From NCBI GenBank assembly GCA_019614645.1, contig JABWDB010000034.1, positions 2,728,001-2,792,000 on the forward strand: a stretch of DNA of 64,000 bases, given 5' to 3'. This DNA is from Stratiolaelaps scimitus. Its lineage: Eukaryota > Arthropoda > Arachnida > Mesostigmata > Laelapidae. Under the pieces are notes generated by a model. It did no database searches. It was not told the DNA's origin and worked only from the letters and a program-made list of their open reading frames with translations. The stretch's first letter is position 1. Each line of letters starts with the position of its first letter. Shown in pieces: positions 33,920-47,360 of this stretch. Both the position numbers and the translations under genes were made by a program.

Positions 33920-36900
33920 GCCGACAATGAACGTGATGTACGACTATGTGGATGATTGAACTCGATGGGTTATCGCCTGCATTCCCGTTCACTTATTTTC
34001 TTGGCTTTCCTTCCGACGAGGACGAAATCGTTCCTCGGCCTCGGATCCACTCCGAAGAACTCTTTCTCTCTGTGCGTCTCGCCTCGTCCCATTGGTCACA
34101 TTTCCAAGCCCATCTAGAGAAGTAGTTTTGTCTGTAGGGGTGCGGGCTTGGACGAGGCTATCGCGCGTGTGCTTTGCCAGTCAGGGGATGACTATGCGTG
34201 CTGCTGTCGCCGCTGCAGCATCACTACACTGTCTACCACGATGTGGCCGCCCCTCCTCCATGCGTCGTATGTATAGGGTTCCTTGTGACTGCGGCGGAGG
34301 CGGTGGTGGTGTTGCCTTTGGGAGTCCTTAGGCCGTGCCCTATACTCGTTCACCACTTACATCGAGGCAGCCGGGATAATGGCTACTGGATGCCCGAACG
34401 CTCAACGGAAAACAACAGCGATACTAGCTAGCTAGACAACTGCCGCGTTGTGCTTGCTTCCTGCTGGCCTTATTCCCTGACTCTCCCGCTGGGAAGTCCG
34501 TCTTGTGTGGTTTGTGCTTACGCTCTGCATCGAGTGACCATTGGAAAACCTATCCACTGGGGTCTAGCCGACCCCTGATGGGGAGACGCCCGCAGCCACG
34601 GTCGGTCCGGCCGCTGGCTGGCTGGTGTGCCCGCACCACACCACGAAACGGGACCCCTGCCAAGAAAGGGGACTACCTCTGTCTCCAGTAGTCCTTCTTG
34701 GGATTGAGAGAAAGGCCGAACGTGAGCAAGCGAGAGAGAGAGAGCTAATTCGGCACCAGTGGGTGGCCGCGTCGACTGTGGACGTGGCTGCCCGTTCCAG
34801 AGGGATGTTCTGCTGGAGGCAACGGGACAGCGGGGGCAGGCCGGCCGGCAAACCCGGATGATGAATAAGAAGGGAGCCACTCGGGGGCACTGTGCCGCTG
34901 CACAGCGGCCCTGCATAGGCTCGGGAGGAGGGAGAAGGGCAGCTAGGCAAAACACTGAACACTAAACAGAAAGAGAGAGAGAGCGAGAGAGGCGCGCGTG
35001 CGTGAGGAAGCGATTTACGTAATCTCGCTAATGTCTCCGCTGTCACGACTGGCGAACGGCAGTAGAGTAACAGTAGCAGAGGCAGCAATCCACACACACA
35101 CACACAGACCCAGAAGATCGTTTGGCCGCGCGGGACTGGGACCCCCATGTGTCGGGGGTCCAACATGCCGGAAGAGATATATAGGATAGGAGAGTAGCGT
35201 AGAGCATGGGGGGAATATAGGCGAGACTGAAGAGATCTCTACAACCAAGGACACGATGGATGAAGAACTAACTATTCCAGTAGCCACTATATACTACCAC
35301 CATGACCGCCCATGTGCGAAGAACGTGCCGAGGAACGTTGACGTCTGCACCGGTCTTCAGACGGAATCGTATGGGGGTAGTTTAGCAAGGTCGGTGGACA
35401 GACCGCCTCAGATTGTTATGTGGGCTATACGTTGGTATACGTGTATCCTCGTGAGAGACGCAAAGCAAGCCTGGACTGGTGTTTTCCGGCTACACATCAG
35501 CAACTGACTTGTGCATGCATGTGTTATTAATGCTATTCGTCCAATACCTACGCTCGTACAAGATGTGCTCAACTGTGTTGTATAGCAGCAAGAAGGCACA
35601 ATCCCTCATGAGCGCGAAGGGTAACACCTAGCCGTCGCGTGGTGCCGCTGACGTCAGCGGTAGAGAAAGAGGAAATGGACCACGTAGTGCACACTTGATA
35701 GATCGATCTTTCAAACGTTTAAGCGCATTGAGAATCATCAACCAGTTAATGAACTTAGTGTCCTTATTTTTTCACTATTGAAAAATTGGCCTTCCACGTG
35801 TAAGTAGGGATACGAGTTAATTGTAATGACAAGACGTACAGAGCTTGTCAGTCCAGAAACATATTATATATTACCCATTTGACGAGTTTTAGAAACTTTT
35901 ATTAAGTGGTATTGGGTCACGCTCTTGTCTATCGTCTATACAGCGCACAGGTGTCTCTCAGTAGCGCCGAAGGGGTTTGCGGTTGGTGATTCGGCATCGG
36001 CAGGCACACCAGCTACCTCACTTCGAGCAAACACAAGTGTTGATCCGGTCAGTGAGAATACGATGAGGTGGCCTTCAATCTATCTGTTTTATCGGCAGCT
36101 ACTCGAGTCGGAAGAGTCGGCTGCGCTAGCTGTTAACGGCTCATTCAGCAGCGGTCGTCTTCAGCTGGCTCGGCAGGTCGTGCTCTACGCTGTCCCGAGA
36201 CCGGAGTCCTTCTTACGATGCCAAGGGAGCTGCCTACGACAAGCATTGACATGCTGCTTCCTTGCGGTCTCTGGAAACAGTCAATGACAGCCTCCCGCTT
36301 TATGATCCAATCAGTTTCGAAATAATTACTTCCGATTTTACACTAGTGCCCTCCTTTTGCATGAAGTCGATTGGGTCTGCCGTTTCAGCCTGATCTGTGC
36401 ACCGTCACAACGAATCCCCTGTGGGGACGCGGGGGCAACGAGTCATAAGGAAGCATTCGAGAGGTCGAACGTTAGGTTAGACAACGTAGCGTGTTCATAT
36501 TGAGTTGCAAGGAAGGCCTTTTCAATATCCCTGCCGACGATCTACGCCGGCGGCGGGTCACACGATGCAGTATAAACTAGCCCCAACCATAGCAATGCTG
36601 GAAAGTGGGCCAGCAGGAACGTGGTAAGCATTTTCACTAACATACAATGTAAAGGGTATGGTATGTGACCGTTTGATGAATAGCTTTGTGCGAGTGCTAG
36701 GCGCGGACGCGGCAGATGTTGCTCGTGGTCTTTAAAGGAAACATGGGAAATACGAGAAAATCAATCGGATGACGCCAATGTGCACTAGTGCTCTTAAGAG
36801 GCGTTATAGGGAACCACTCAGGTACACCTCTTCCTGAGGAGCGACAGCAATCCTTCTTCAATGCTACATCCGAAATTGTTTAGGACATTTCACATGACCG

Positions 36901-39900
36901 CCAGAGTGGCCCGGTTTCGTTTGCAAGATGCTGTTTATTGAGGTTATTCGGTTAATGTCGTAGAGCCTAATGTAAAATCCTATGATAGCTATGTTTGACA
37001 AGTTGTGTCAAGGGCGGCGTACAGTTGTCCCGAGCATCTGGTTTGCTCATGCAGAGACTTCACCAATGGCATTGCCAAATGTCTGCAGTTTATCGTCCTA
37101 CACATGTTTATCTCCAACTCGGCAATTAGTCTCAGCGTTAATTCGAGGCAAGAATGTGAACTAAATCTATCCGAGCTCCGAACTTTATACAAGGCCGCAA
37201 ACGCAAGCGGTCCCCTCCTAATGCCTAATGCTACCTTCGTTGTCTGATTATAACTTAAGGAATTTACAGGATGTGCAGATTATATGTCCCATGTGCACCG
37301 TCGCCGCCAGTGGCCACGATCATTATAATATATGCATCTAGTGGTGAATCCAGAGCTACGCGGTCATTGCGCCCTGTTGAGCATAGACAGCTCATCTTAC
37401 CCGATGGCCTACCACACGATTGGACGAAGTAAGCACGTAAGAAAATTGTGAGGGAGAAAGCGGGAGTCAGAAGGAAATTCGGCGATGTCGAAACCTTGAG
37501 CAACGGGGAAGGGGGAATAATGGCTCCTCCAGTAGTCGTACATACCAGCACGGTCAGCCTAGCTAGCCTCGCGGCTGCCTTTCTCGGCCTATCATAAGTA
37601 ATAGTGGTATATATATATATATAAACTAGTAACAGCACTAATATGTAGTACTTGTCTGATACGCTGCTAATATTCTCAGCTGAACAGGCGATTAAGGCGC
37701 ATTCTAGAGGTTTGCCGCCACCGATGCCACAGATGCCAAGGGAGCGCGGACTGAGCCGGCGATGGCAAGGAGAGCAGCCCATGAAGACCAACTGCCAACC
37801 CGATGAAGGAGCACCGACCAGTGGGACGATATAGATTGCGCTGCTGTGCTGCCAGTGACGAGAGGCGGCGGCAGGAAGGCAGGCAGGAATGTAGTGATGG
37901 CGTATCGTACACACGTCCCGTCCCCTTGCCTATGGGCTGAGCGATTCGCGTGTCCAGAGTGCCTCCTTTCCTGCGGTCTGCCACACTCGTCGACACTGCG
38001 ATCGCGGAGTGGGCATCACTATCGTCTCGACATCCGCGCACTCTGTGCTCGAGTGCGCGTCGGCCCGTCGGTTCGCACAGGCTAGCTGCTCGGCCAGCAG
38101 CCTTCGCGCATTAACAGTCAGGACGAGGCGCAACCCTACAGAACAGCGATGGCTGGATATCGGTGCGTGAAAGACAAGTGATGGCGAAGTGGTTCCAGTC
38201 TATTCTAGCTCAACCCTGCGAAGGGGGCGCGGGGGGGGGTTGGCTAGAAAGAACGACGTCCGAGAGGGACAGAAACGAAAGCCTCAGGGCGAAGCAGAGA
38301 GAGGCGGCGGGGGGTTGAGGAATGCCCATGCTGATGATGGCCCTCAGTGCTGTAGGCGATGCTGCCGCTTCTGCTGTCAACTGCTGTTGGCGTTGGCCGC
38401 ATGGCGCGACTACGCAGCTCGTGCAGTAATGAGAACGACAGTAAGCCGGGGAACATGCGTGAGATGCGGGGAGGGGCGACGAAGGTGCGGCTGATGATGA
38501 GGAGAGAATGATGGGAGCAGATGGACGAGAAGCGGAAGAAGAAGCAGAAGCCTATTCTTTCGTCTATTACCGGACCCCCGAACCCCCGATCCCGCATGAG
38601 AGGCCCGCCTCCCCCTTTCTCGCCTCCTGTCGGAGGCGGTCAGCCAGCGAGAGTCGAGACGGAGGCGGCGAAGAACAGCCTGGCCGCTCAGTGTCGCTTG
38701 TTCCGCGATAGTGACATATTCAATGGAATAACTTGAGATATGAGCTTGCTATGGGCTCTCCTGGACAGACTGACACAGGCGGATCTTGTGGCCGCAAATG
38801 GCGCTTGTGGCGAAGTAGCCAGCACACTACTCTGACTGTCGGCAGCTGACTTGAGCAGGTCACGTGGATTGGGATCAGGCCGCCTCCGATTCGCCAGCAG
38901 GTCTACCGAGGGCACCCCTCGGTCACGAGTGGCGGCTGTCAGGTGTTTTCTGCAATACTCGTAGACCAGCCGTCGACCACGATGGGTGGCATCGAGGCAC
39001 GCAGATGGATCACACTCGAGCCAGTGGTGTAATCGCAAGCGCGAAATATCGTAGAAAATATGCAAATCGTCTTGCATGGAGAACCTAGTTAATTTGTGTG
39101 AATGACGTTTAGTGCAGCATTTTATTACTTTGATTATGATCGATCCGGAAGCGCAACGTTCGAGGAATCGTCTATGCGGAAAACGCTTTTTATCAGTTGG
39201 ACCTAACGGTGAAAGAGGACTCCTCCAGTGAGATTGTTAAATAGAGTTAAGCAGATTTCCTGATATTACTCCGAGTCCGCAGGAGTAAGTATTATAGCTT
39301 ACATCTCCATGAGGCTTTTCTATAAAGCTAGCTATTCATTATGTAGATATACGCTGTCGTCTTCGTTAATGTATCTGTAGTGTTGTTAGCCGATGTTGTC
39401 GCAGTCCGGACATCATCTTGTCGTGTCATCTTTTAAGTGTGGCCGTCAGCGGTGTTTGAAAAGAAAGAGGCATTCATCCGGTCACACCCAGTAAACACGG
39501 TCGCACTCAATGTAACTGAACATTATAGGCAGACATAACAGTATCTTATCCAACAACAACATACTCGCCAACCAGCCTTTAGTGAACGTTAAATCAGATA
39601 AAAACCACCAAAGTATATGAAAACGGGAATTAAATGGCCGCCAATTAAAACTTAAAATCACCTTTCGACATAGCAAAATGCTTTAAACCTCGATACATCC
39701 ACCGCGCTGCATCTAGCAATCATATAATCGCAAGTTTCGTAAACCAAATGAGAATATTTTGAGCAAGACCATAACGTGTACTTCTCGTATATCGAGTCCA
39801 TATGAAGAGCCACCGACATGTGCTACAGGTTTAACCATCGTAAAGGGGAGGCGGGGGTAAATGTTGTTGTTTGTTCATCTTCAGTATATTCTGGACTTTT

Positions 39901-39960
39901 GCTTGACTTTTCCACATCAATATCACTTCTACTAACTGATTTGATAACATACCCCTTATA

Positions 39961-39997
<37 letters not shown>

Positions 39998-41170
39998 GCT
40001 GGTTTACCCGGGTCTTCATCCCGCGAGAGTTCTTGACCCATTGACCGTTGCGCTCGATTGCGTTGTTCTTATTGCCAAGACCCTCGAGAAGACCGGAGGG
40101 AACGGGTGGACGCTGGGCGTCGATAACTCCATGCACCACCATATCCTTCGCTTACAGCTCTCGCTAAATCCGTTATTACTCTTGTCTTGGTGGAAATAGA
40201 TATTACCTTTTGCCCTGAATGCGCAGGCACTCTTCCGGTTTAATTTTTCGTCATCGCTGATTCTGCTGTTTGATCAAATTTCGAGTCAAGTATTATAAAT
40301 CTCGGGATGCTGAGTACGACCGTGCAAATGTCAATTGTATGCATGTGAATGTATGCATGTATGTACTGTGTATTATGTGTGTAATATGTACTAGGTTCTA
40401 CGAGAAATTGGATTTTTTTAAATTCATTTTTTGTCTCTGGTATCTCTTAAAAAATAGAAGAATTGCTTTGCCAGCGAATCATTCTGTTGTATATCGTCTA
40501 AGCGAGATGATTTTGTCAGATCTTTCGGAGAATTGCCTATCGTATGGTATGCGTCGATATTTCCGAGCACAAACGACCTTGAGTGAAGGTGCCCTGTTCG
40601 GCTAGTTCGAAAGATTGACGACATTTTGTCGGGCAGTGTTGTCTTGTTGTCGAAATTGTAACGAGATTCGATTGTTTTAACCGACATTAGGTGGCTCCTT
40701 GAGTCCAAATATGAATGCCAAATATACTTGTCGCGAACGTCAACTCAACCCAAATTGGCTGCCCAGGACATCCAACTTGAGGAACTACTACACGTAGTAT
40801 TCCAACCCATTTCACTCGAAGCCAGCCCGCAAGATGTGATACCTTCCTACGACAATGAATCCCCCGTGTTATCTCCTCATGATAATCAGGCGGCAGATCG
40901 CATCACACTCACCTGAAACAGAACAACCAGCCAAAACATGAAAACAACAAGATGTTAGATTTTTGATTGCACCTCATCAATATCATAATTAACATATTCC
41001 ATAGCATCAAGACTCATCATAGCTATCCTATCAAATGTGACACAATTAGAAGATATGGCCCATTATGTTTAATCTTCATCAACGTCGTACTTATTAAGTA
41101 AGCATCTACCATTTATAATTCAATCTATAAGTGAATACCTTGACGACGAGCCGTGTTTTCTTTTCAAACG
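33920..41170. other. GC-rich then AT-rich intergenic region, no proven gene
   Basis: 34-39 kb is GC-rich with GA repeats (34728-34742, 34968-34990), a CA repeat (35090-35105) and numerous chance frames on both strands. 39-41.2 kb is AT-rich, with a TA repeat at 39964-39996. Frames such as 37264-37914 (minus, 216 codons) run straight through a TA microsatellite and are judged non-coding. Confidence 0.4.
39964..39996. repeat. TA dinucleotide repeat
   Basis: About sixteen TA units. Confidence 0.95.
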
Positions 41171-41172
41171 AA

Positions 41173-41260
41173 ACGTACTATTTTTTCTTTTTCCAGCTGA
41201 CCCTCAGCTGTTCCCCTATCTGACAGGCCTCAGCTCTTAACCTTTTAGGACGTACTATTT
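41173..41260 (-). mobile_element. SINE family C, copy C1, 5'-truncated, with target-site duplication
   Basis: Only the last part of family C is present. Read on the minus strand it is AAGAGCTGAGGCCTGTCAGA, then GGGGAACAGCTGAGGGTCAG, then an A-rich tail. The same segment occurs in the copy at 51584-51844. ACGTACTATTT is repeated perfectly at 41173-41183 and 41250-41260, directly abutting the element. The poly(A) tail, 5' truncation and 11-bp duplication are the signature of LINE-driven target-primed reverse transcription. Confidence 0.85.
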
Positions 41261-41269
41261 ATGGAGTAA

Positions 41270-42700
41270 CTATTGCACGTAATGACTACATGCGAACATT
41301 GTAACTCGAATCCTCTATGGCAGTTGTGGCCATGTGACGAGGAGCACTCGACATTGTGTTTCATGACTAGTTTACGAACTCGACCCGAATATATTCTATG
41401 TGTATGGTTCAGGTACTATTAAGCAAAATGTTATCCTCCTCATTGCTCGCCTGATACACCGGCATAGTTCGGGTTGTACAAAGTTCGCCGAAGCGGTCGA
41501 ATTTTCTACATTATTATTCAATTCAATTAGACTAACTTCTTTCGGGTCGATCCAGATCCATTGTGTTCATACCTCTGCCGGCGAAACTCCCAACCTAGAC
41601 CAGAGCAAGGCATTCCATATTCCGCCAGCGTTACATTGCTTGCCGATGCTCAGCCTCGGCAGAGGGGAGGCCGGCCGGCGAATCAGGCCCCCGCCCGCCG
41701 CCGCCGCCGCCGAACTGTGAGCTTGGCAGAAATATATGCAATCTTCTTGTTCGACTGCTCATCCGTCATTAATGCATAACGAGAAGCTTATGCCACGGCC
41801 AACGGCTGGAGAGAGGCTGCGCGTGCGTCGAGAAGGCACCGGGCGTAAGGGGACGGTCTGTGCAATTTCACAGTTTTCCTCGCACGATGGAGTGTGATAA
41901 AGGGGTGCGGGTGGTGGCCAGAAAGGGGTCGAATTCAGAACGACCCCGTCTTGCTTCATCTTTCGTCTAATCGAAACGCAGCCAGCTTTCAGAGCGCGAG
42001 GCAGCACGACATGGCTGGATCGTATTGTTACCTTGTAGCGTTTGAACGGTAGCCTTTTACACAGCATCATTTGTGTCGAATTTGTCAACACCTTTCACAT
42101 GGTCATAACTGACTTCCGCCAACAAGTTGGCACCCCTCACTTGATTGGTCATCAAGAGCAATTAGGGAATACGCTTTTAAATAGTGCATGCGCCGTGGGG
42201 TGTTTGCGCCATACGATGGATCGGCCACAGCACTCATTTATATTCTTTTTCTCGTGCAGATAAGTGATGTTTTGAACCTTGGAACACGCTCATCGTGTCC
42301 CTTGACGAACACAACAGAAGCTACGGTGAACGTCGCTCCAGATGTGTTTCCGAGGCCGTAAAGGTCGGCTTATTAAAGGAGCTGCTGAGTTCCTTATTAT
42401 GAGGCCGACGAAATGTTGCTGTAGGCTCGAACCTTGCAATAGGCTCGAGCGGGCGCTGACTGCTGTAAACGTGTGAAAAGGTCGCTGTTCGATGGTCGCG
42501 TCTGTACAAGTGGCGAAGGTATAGATACGGTCTGGTATATCTAGCAATTGTCCAATTTATGGGCACCCGTACAAATTATCATCTCGTTCAGGGTTATGCG
42601 CAATCACTGAGCGACGCGTACAGCCGGCACTAAATATTATAGATGAACACGCACCGATTTGTTACCAGCGAAAACATGCGTTCACTGTCGAGAGAGGAGG
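41270..42700. other. Intergenic stretch without a recognised gene
   Basis: Mixed sequence with a short CCG repeat near 41694-41712. Open frames overlap on both strands and none is distinctive. Confidence 0.4.
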
Positions 42701-42704
42701 TCGG

Positions 42705-42848
42705 GGTAAAGGTAAAGGTTTTATTGCTTTATTAATGGAACCGCATATAATGCTTAAGTTCTCTTATATGTCATGCTACGGGATTCGAACCTGCGGCCTC
42801 TGGCTTTTGACAGCCAGAGACTCAGCCGTCCAAGCCACCGCGCTGACG
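42705..42848 (-). mobile_element. SINE family A, copy A3 (best preserved)
   Basis: On the minus strand it starts at GTCAGCGCGGTGGCTTGG (A-box-like). It has a perfect anticodon-arm-like stem CTCTGGCT/AGCCAGAG with a 6-base loop (plus coordinates 42798-42819), the B box GGTTCGAATCC (42781-42791), the body GACATATAAGAGAACTTAAG, AATAAAACC, and ends with TTTACC TTTACC. The TTTACC repeat tail replaces poly(A). No functional tRNA is proposed, because the acceptor stem does not close and the 3' body is long. Confidence 0.88.
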
Positions 42849-43992
42849 ACGGGTAGCGCAAGCGTCATCTACCTGGCCGGAGGTCACGTCGATAAGTTTG
42901 TGGCTCGGATGATTAAAAAAGATGTGGGATGATATCCCTCACTGTTTGAGTTTCAGGATGCTGTCAACGACGCGAATTGAAGAACACCGCCCTCCACAAT
43001 AGCTATAGATGAGAGATTCGATGGCCAGCGAAGGCGTTGAGCTCCAAGGCGATGAGGTTATCCCCAAAGAGAGGCGAAGGCTATTGGCTACGGAGCCTAT
43101 GGGAGCTGCAGCGCGCCAGCGGGTGGTATGTTGTTCGTCAAACAGCTCGGTCTAGACAAGTGGGTTAGGCTAGACAATAGGGCGTTATCAGACAACAGCG
43201 GGTGGATCAGACGGCCGCCGATCGATGAGAAGTGTGACGAGATGATGGATACGGTTTTTCGGTCTGTTTGTTAGCTTGCTTTCTCAGAAACGGTTACCTA
43301 GCTATCTGACCCTGTTCGCCAAGCAGCGGACGGCTGGTGCAGTGCTGGCTGCAAGAAACGCTCAGAAAGATCCCAGGCGTTCGTATGGCGTAATGCGAAC
43401 CGGCCCCAGTCCACGCACTCTGTGTACTAAGCAAGCTTGTTATATCCGTGAACGTTGCTGGACTTTCGACGGAGATATCTTGCCTTTGCCAATCGAGTAT
43501 CTCTGTGCGCCAGCAGCTTGGTGATTGACCATTCATCCTCTGGCTCGCATTGATACAACATGCGAGATGGTCGCTTGCGCGCACGCAATTATTGTAAGTA
43601 TGATAGATCCAAGTGATATTGTAGGCTTTGGAAGCTTTTTGTTCTTCAAGCAGGACACGAAGGAGCAGGTTTAACATTCAAACGAACGCTATTGACCAGA
43701 TCTAGAAGTCTAACCCCTTGTTTCAGGTTATAATAATAATATTATTATTACACTGCAATATTTCTTAATGTTCGTACGTCTGCTGAGTTTTTTTTTTTCA
43801 TTCTTAATTAAGTTTCGCTAATTGCATTAACAACTTATGACAGAGTGTAGTGGGTTATAGAGAGGTGGAATCGGTTTGCTGGAGAGCGACACAATGTACA
43901 TCAGCGATGATGATAGTTATTATAACATTCAAAATCAGAATTGTGACATGCTAACCAGAATTTTAGGGCGTCTTCGATTATCACTGCTACAC

Positions 43993-44026
<34 letters not shown>
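43993..44026. repeat. TA dinucleotide repeat, one interruption
   Basis: About sixteen TA units with one TTT interruption. Confidence 0.94.
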
Positions 44027-44852
44027 GTAGACTGTTCGATGACCCATTCCGTTGCTGTGAGGCAAAAAGGCAGTGGCATCGCCTTCCTTTGGACTACGAC
44101 GGCCTCGGCCTGACACCCCGTCCCCAACTGAGTCATTAATTATTGTACATATTAAGACCCAACAATATGAAACAAGAGCATCTGTCTCTTTCACTCGCGC
44201 GCTCTCTCTCTTTATATATATATATATTTACGACATTACGCCAGGACCAGGAATAAGGTTAGCCGAGCAACACGCCAAGTGATCGCCATTTGTAACAACC
44301 ATTGATTTAGCACTTTAACACGATACGTCATGAATATGAGTCCAACGAAATGGCATAAACGAAGTATCAGCGCGCCCTTTCAGCAACACCGTTATTAGCT
44401 AGCTCTAATCAGCTATTTGTCGCATGGAGACGAATCACGGCAACTTTAATGAACTCGACAGACAGCTGGATCCGTTGTAGGGCTTCTCGCAGCCGGCGTT
44501 GGCGGCATGATCATTATATATATAGAGCGGTGTCCGTCATCGTACACATCGGTGTGCCTACGCACCTAGCCTAGGTGGCTCGGGATGCTGCCTTATGGAA
44601 ATAATCTATATGGAAATCCCGAATCGAACGAAGGGAGTTACCTGTGTAGAAAAGGCAGACACCGGCAGTCGAAACAGGGAGTAAACATCACAAACGCGGC
44701 GCGAGCCGCGTCGACGAGGTTCATAACGTGTGTTTCCGGGGTAGACTATACGTTGAGAGGTGTAATGAAATTTGCACGCAACTGTTCTACGTGCAAGCTA
44801 TCGACAGCAGCGAGGGTGGCGTTATTATACATTATTTGTGCGATGTCACAGA

Positions 44853-44875
44853 GCTGTGTGTGTGTATGTGTGTGC
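44853..44875. repeat. GT dinucleotide repeat, interrupted
   Basis: About ten TG units with one A interruption. Confidence 0.9.
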
Positions 44876-45218
44876 ATTTTTACATTGCGATATCTCATCT
44901 TTGGGCAGAGATTTTTCTTTCGCCTGCACTTCAGCTCAGTTTCCGTGCTCCTGTAGTTTAGTCACGCTGTTCTCTTGAGCATCATGTAATGTTGGTGAAA
45001 TGTATCAACAGTTTCAAAAAAAAAGATCACAACTCTCGCAATGTGTTCACATGGCAACCTCGAGTCTCACAATGTAGGTGGCCACCAGCCAATGCTCAGT
45101 TGTTACTCGATGCGTTGTTCTCTCGAGGAGCAGAAGATGAAGAATAATTGGCGTGGCCGCCTTCACTCGGGCGCTCTTTGACGAGAAAATAAACCCAAGG
45201 GTGCTTGGCTATACTTGT

Positions 45219-45246
45219 CTATATATATATATATATGTATATATAC
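45219..45246. repeat. TA dinucleotide repeat, interrupted
   Basis: TA units with a TGTA interruption; a second short TA run is at 45355-45374. Confidence 0.92.
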
Positions 45247-46118
45247 TCTAGAGTGCGCTTCTGTATGTCCTGAATGTCTCGTAGATGTTAAATGAAAATG
45301 ATATGCAACTAATATATTATTACTTATATTACTGAATATATTTTGAGCATACGTTATATATATGTATATATATAGTATTAGATTGCGGCTCATTTGGCGT
45401 TGCCAGTCCGTGGATACTTGGATATTACATTATGATTCTATAGGCCAAATTTTCTGTCCACAGGATGTTCGTTTGTTTGCCATGGCCAAACAGCGTCCAC
45501 TGGCACGGGCGCACTGCGCTGCCGTGCCAGCTGCCTTGTTCCGATCCCAGAGGCTTAATGATGTAGCCTGCAAACGGGTCCCGTATTGAAAATGTCGGAC
45601 AGCAAGCCAGCAAGCAAGCAGAGTGACAGTCGAAGCTCCCGGTATGGCCTGGCAAAATGTTTTACTCGCTCTCTCTTGAAACCGAAAAACAATATATAAT
45701 TGTTGCGAAACCACCGGTGGCGAAGTATCGAGTCGAAGTATCAGCCGCGCTTTGACGAGCCCTATACTCGTCATCGTACCACAAATGATAATAGACCGAT
45801 AGAAGCTTGCTCGTCTTCGATGCTTGGTAGCCTTTCGTGTGTTGCAGGTATTTGGTCACGCACATGTGCCCATATCAGCTTGTAAATGCATGAGCTAGAG
45901 GAACCGCACAGAAAGAGCCTGCGTGCGCCTAGCGACCTTACTCGCAAGGACACGAACGTGCGAACGAGGGCCGCCGTAGGCGGGGGGGTGCGATTCGGGG
46001 AGGAAGAGGGATTCGCTCGAGCATTGTAGTTAATGAACAATTTTGCCTGTGCAAGTCTTCTCTCGCGTTGTGTGTCTCCCTCCGTTTAGACAGTGAGAGG
46101 TCGTTCACTGGTTCCGGC

Positions 46119-46144
46119 GGGGGGCGGGGGTTGGGGGGTGGGGG
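46119..46144 (+). repeat. Strong G-quadruplex motif
   Basis: G6-C-G5-TT-G6-T-G5 on the plus strand: four tracts of at least five guanines with loops of one, two and one bases. This is the strongest such motif in the window. Confidence 0.88.
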
Positions 46145-47360
46145 TAAGCTGTTTTTCGAGTGAGGCCTCTTAGATACCGCCTCCGGTGGCGGTCGAACCG
46201 CCCCCGGCGTATGCACGTTCCTTTGGGCGAGGCGCTCTCTCGACGCGGCAGGCGCTCCGCAACTTCCGGCGATTGAACGGAACGGGAAGTGATTCCCGCC
46301 TGCCGGGACTAGCAACAACCGCCGCTGCTCCTTGCTCTTCAGGGCAGCTCTCGTTGTTAGGAGAGCGCTGGGGAATGGGAGACGATACGGGCGTTACAGA
46401 CGGATATAGCAGTGAAATAGGAGTCGCATCCCCGAGCTAGGAACTATTGTACATATTACCGGACCACTCGTACCCTGAGCGATGCCCTGCATACGACGCC
46501 GTGTCTGCCTTGCGACAAACATCAGAAACGCTGAAGGAAACTTGCCCCATTGCATGGTGTTTGCAGGCATAACTTCGGTCAGACTTTCGTAATCGCTTTT
46601 TCGAGTGGTTGAAGTAGGCATCGAAGCATGCATGTGATGATCTGTCGAGTAAATGTTGACTGCCTAAGGATAGGTCACGTATGAAGGCCCTGCCATGTAG
46701 GTTAAACCGAGAAAATGTTTGTCGAGATGTGAATTGAGACGTGGCAGATCCTGAGATTCCCTGCAAGGCACTGACTGAAGTAATACTTTTGACAGAGTCC
46801 CGGTCAGTGCCCCAATTCAAAATCGGTTCTGGGTTTCGTCAGTAAGAGTCTGACACTACCAGGCAAATACGATAGTTGTGAAGTCTGGTGTCCCTTTACC
46901 TCTATAAAAAAAGATCTTAAGATTCGGTCTGTTCTTCAAAACAGAATGTCTAGAATCAGGGTCACACTAATTATACCGTTACAAATATTAAGTATTTTAG
47001 CAGGGGGAGACCAGTGCCCTTATATAACCACAATATCTAGAAATGTTCATTCACTTAAGAGTATTTAACACAATACAATGATTTAGTTAGCGTAGTATGC
47101 ATCCATCAACAAAAAAAAAATACTAATAATCAACGTGTCACTTCCACTATTCCATTATGATTTGCTATAAAATAGAGGACTATATAAGGCAATCGCTGTA
47201 GCGGCGGAGACGTCATGTCCACGCCAGAAAGAACGCAGACGTTATTAGTCAGCTGCCAAACGATGTATAAGGTCGACTCGATTCCACCGCCTTACTAGAG
47301 ACATCCACCGAGAGTCCGCTACATCCTCCTTCTCAATATTAGAAGAGCAACTTTCGTTGA

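Noticed and set aside
33855..33925. tRNA-like stretch with A-box-like TAGCTCACTCGTTAG and B-box-like AGTTCGGCACC
   Set aside because: The body does not align with any other copy in the window, and the B box lacks key positions; mentioned only as part of the cluster.
34564..35166. 200-codon minus-strand open frame
   Set aside because: It lies in GC-rich sequence with CA and GA repeats; composition is low complexity (leucine, serine and valine/cysteine repeats) and other registers are also open.
36400..36470. Weak resemblance to the family B core on the plus strand
   Set aside because: Only scattered matches (GGGGGC, ATAAGGAAGCATTC) without a B box; below the level I can support.
37264..37914. 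216-codon minus-strand open frame
   Set aside because: It runs straight through a TA microsatellite (giving YIYIY), shows no domain, and has a length expected by chance in 128 kb of strand.
42781..42848. Possible tRNA gene with clear B box and anticodon-like stem
   Set aside because: The acceptor stem does not close, and the same sequence continues into a conserved SINE body present in four copies.
46394..46820. Overlapping minus-strand frames that read like protein in two registers
   Set aside because: Two good-looking registers over the same DNA show that appearance is not evidence; no splice borders or domain were found.
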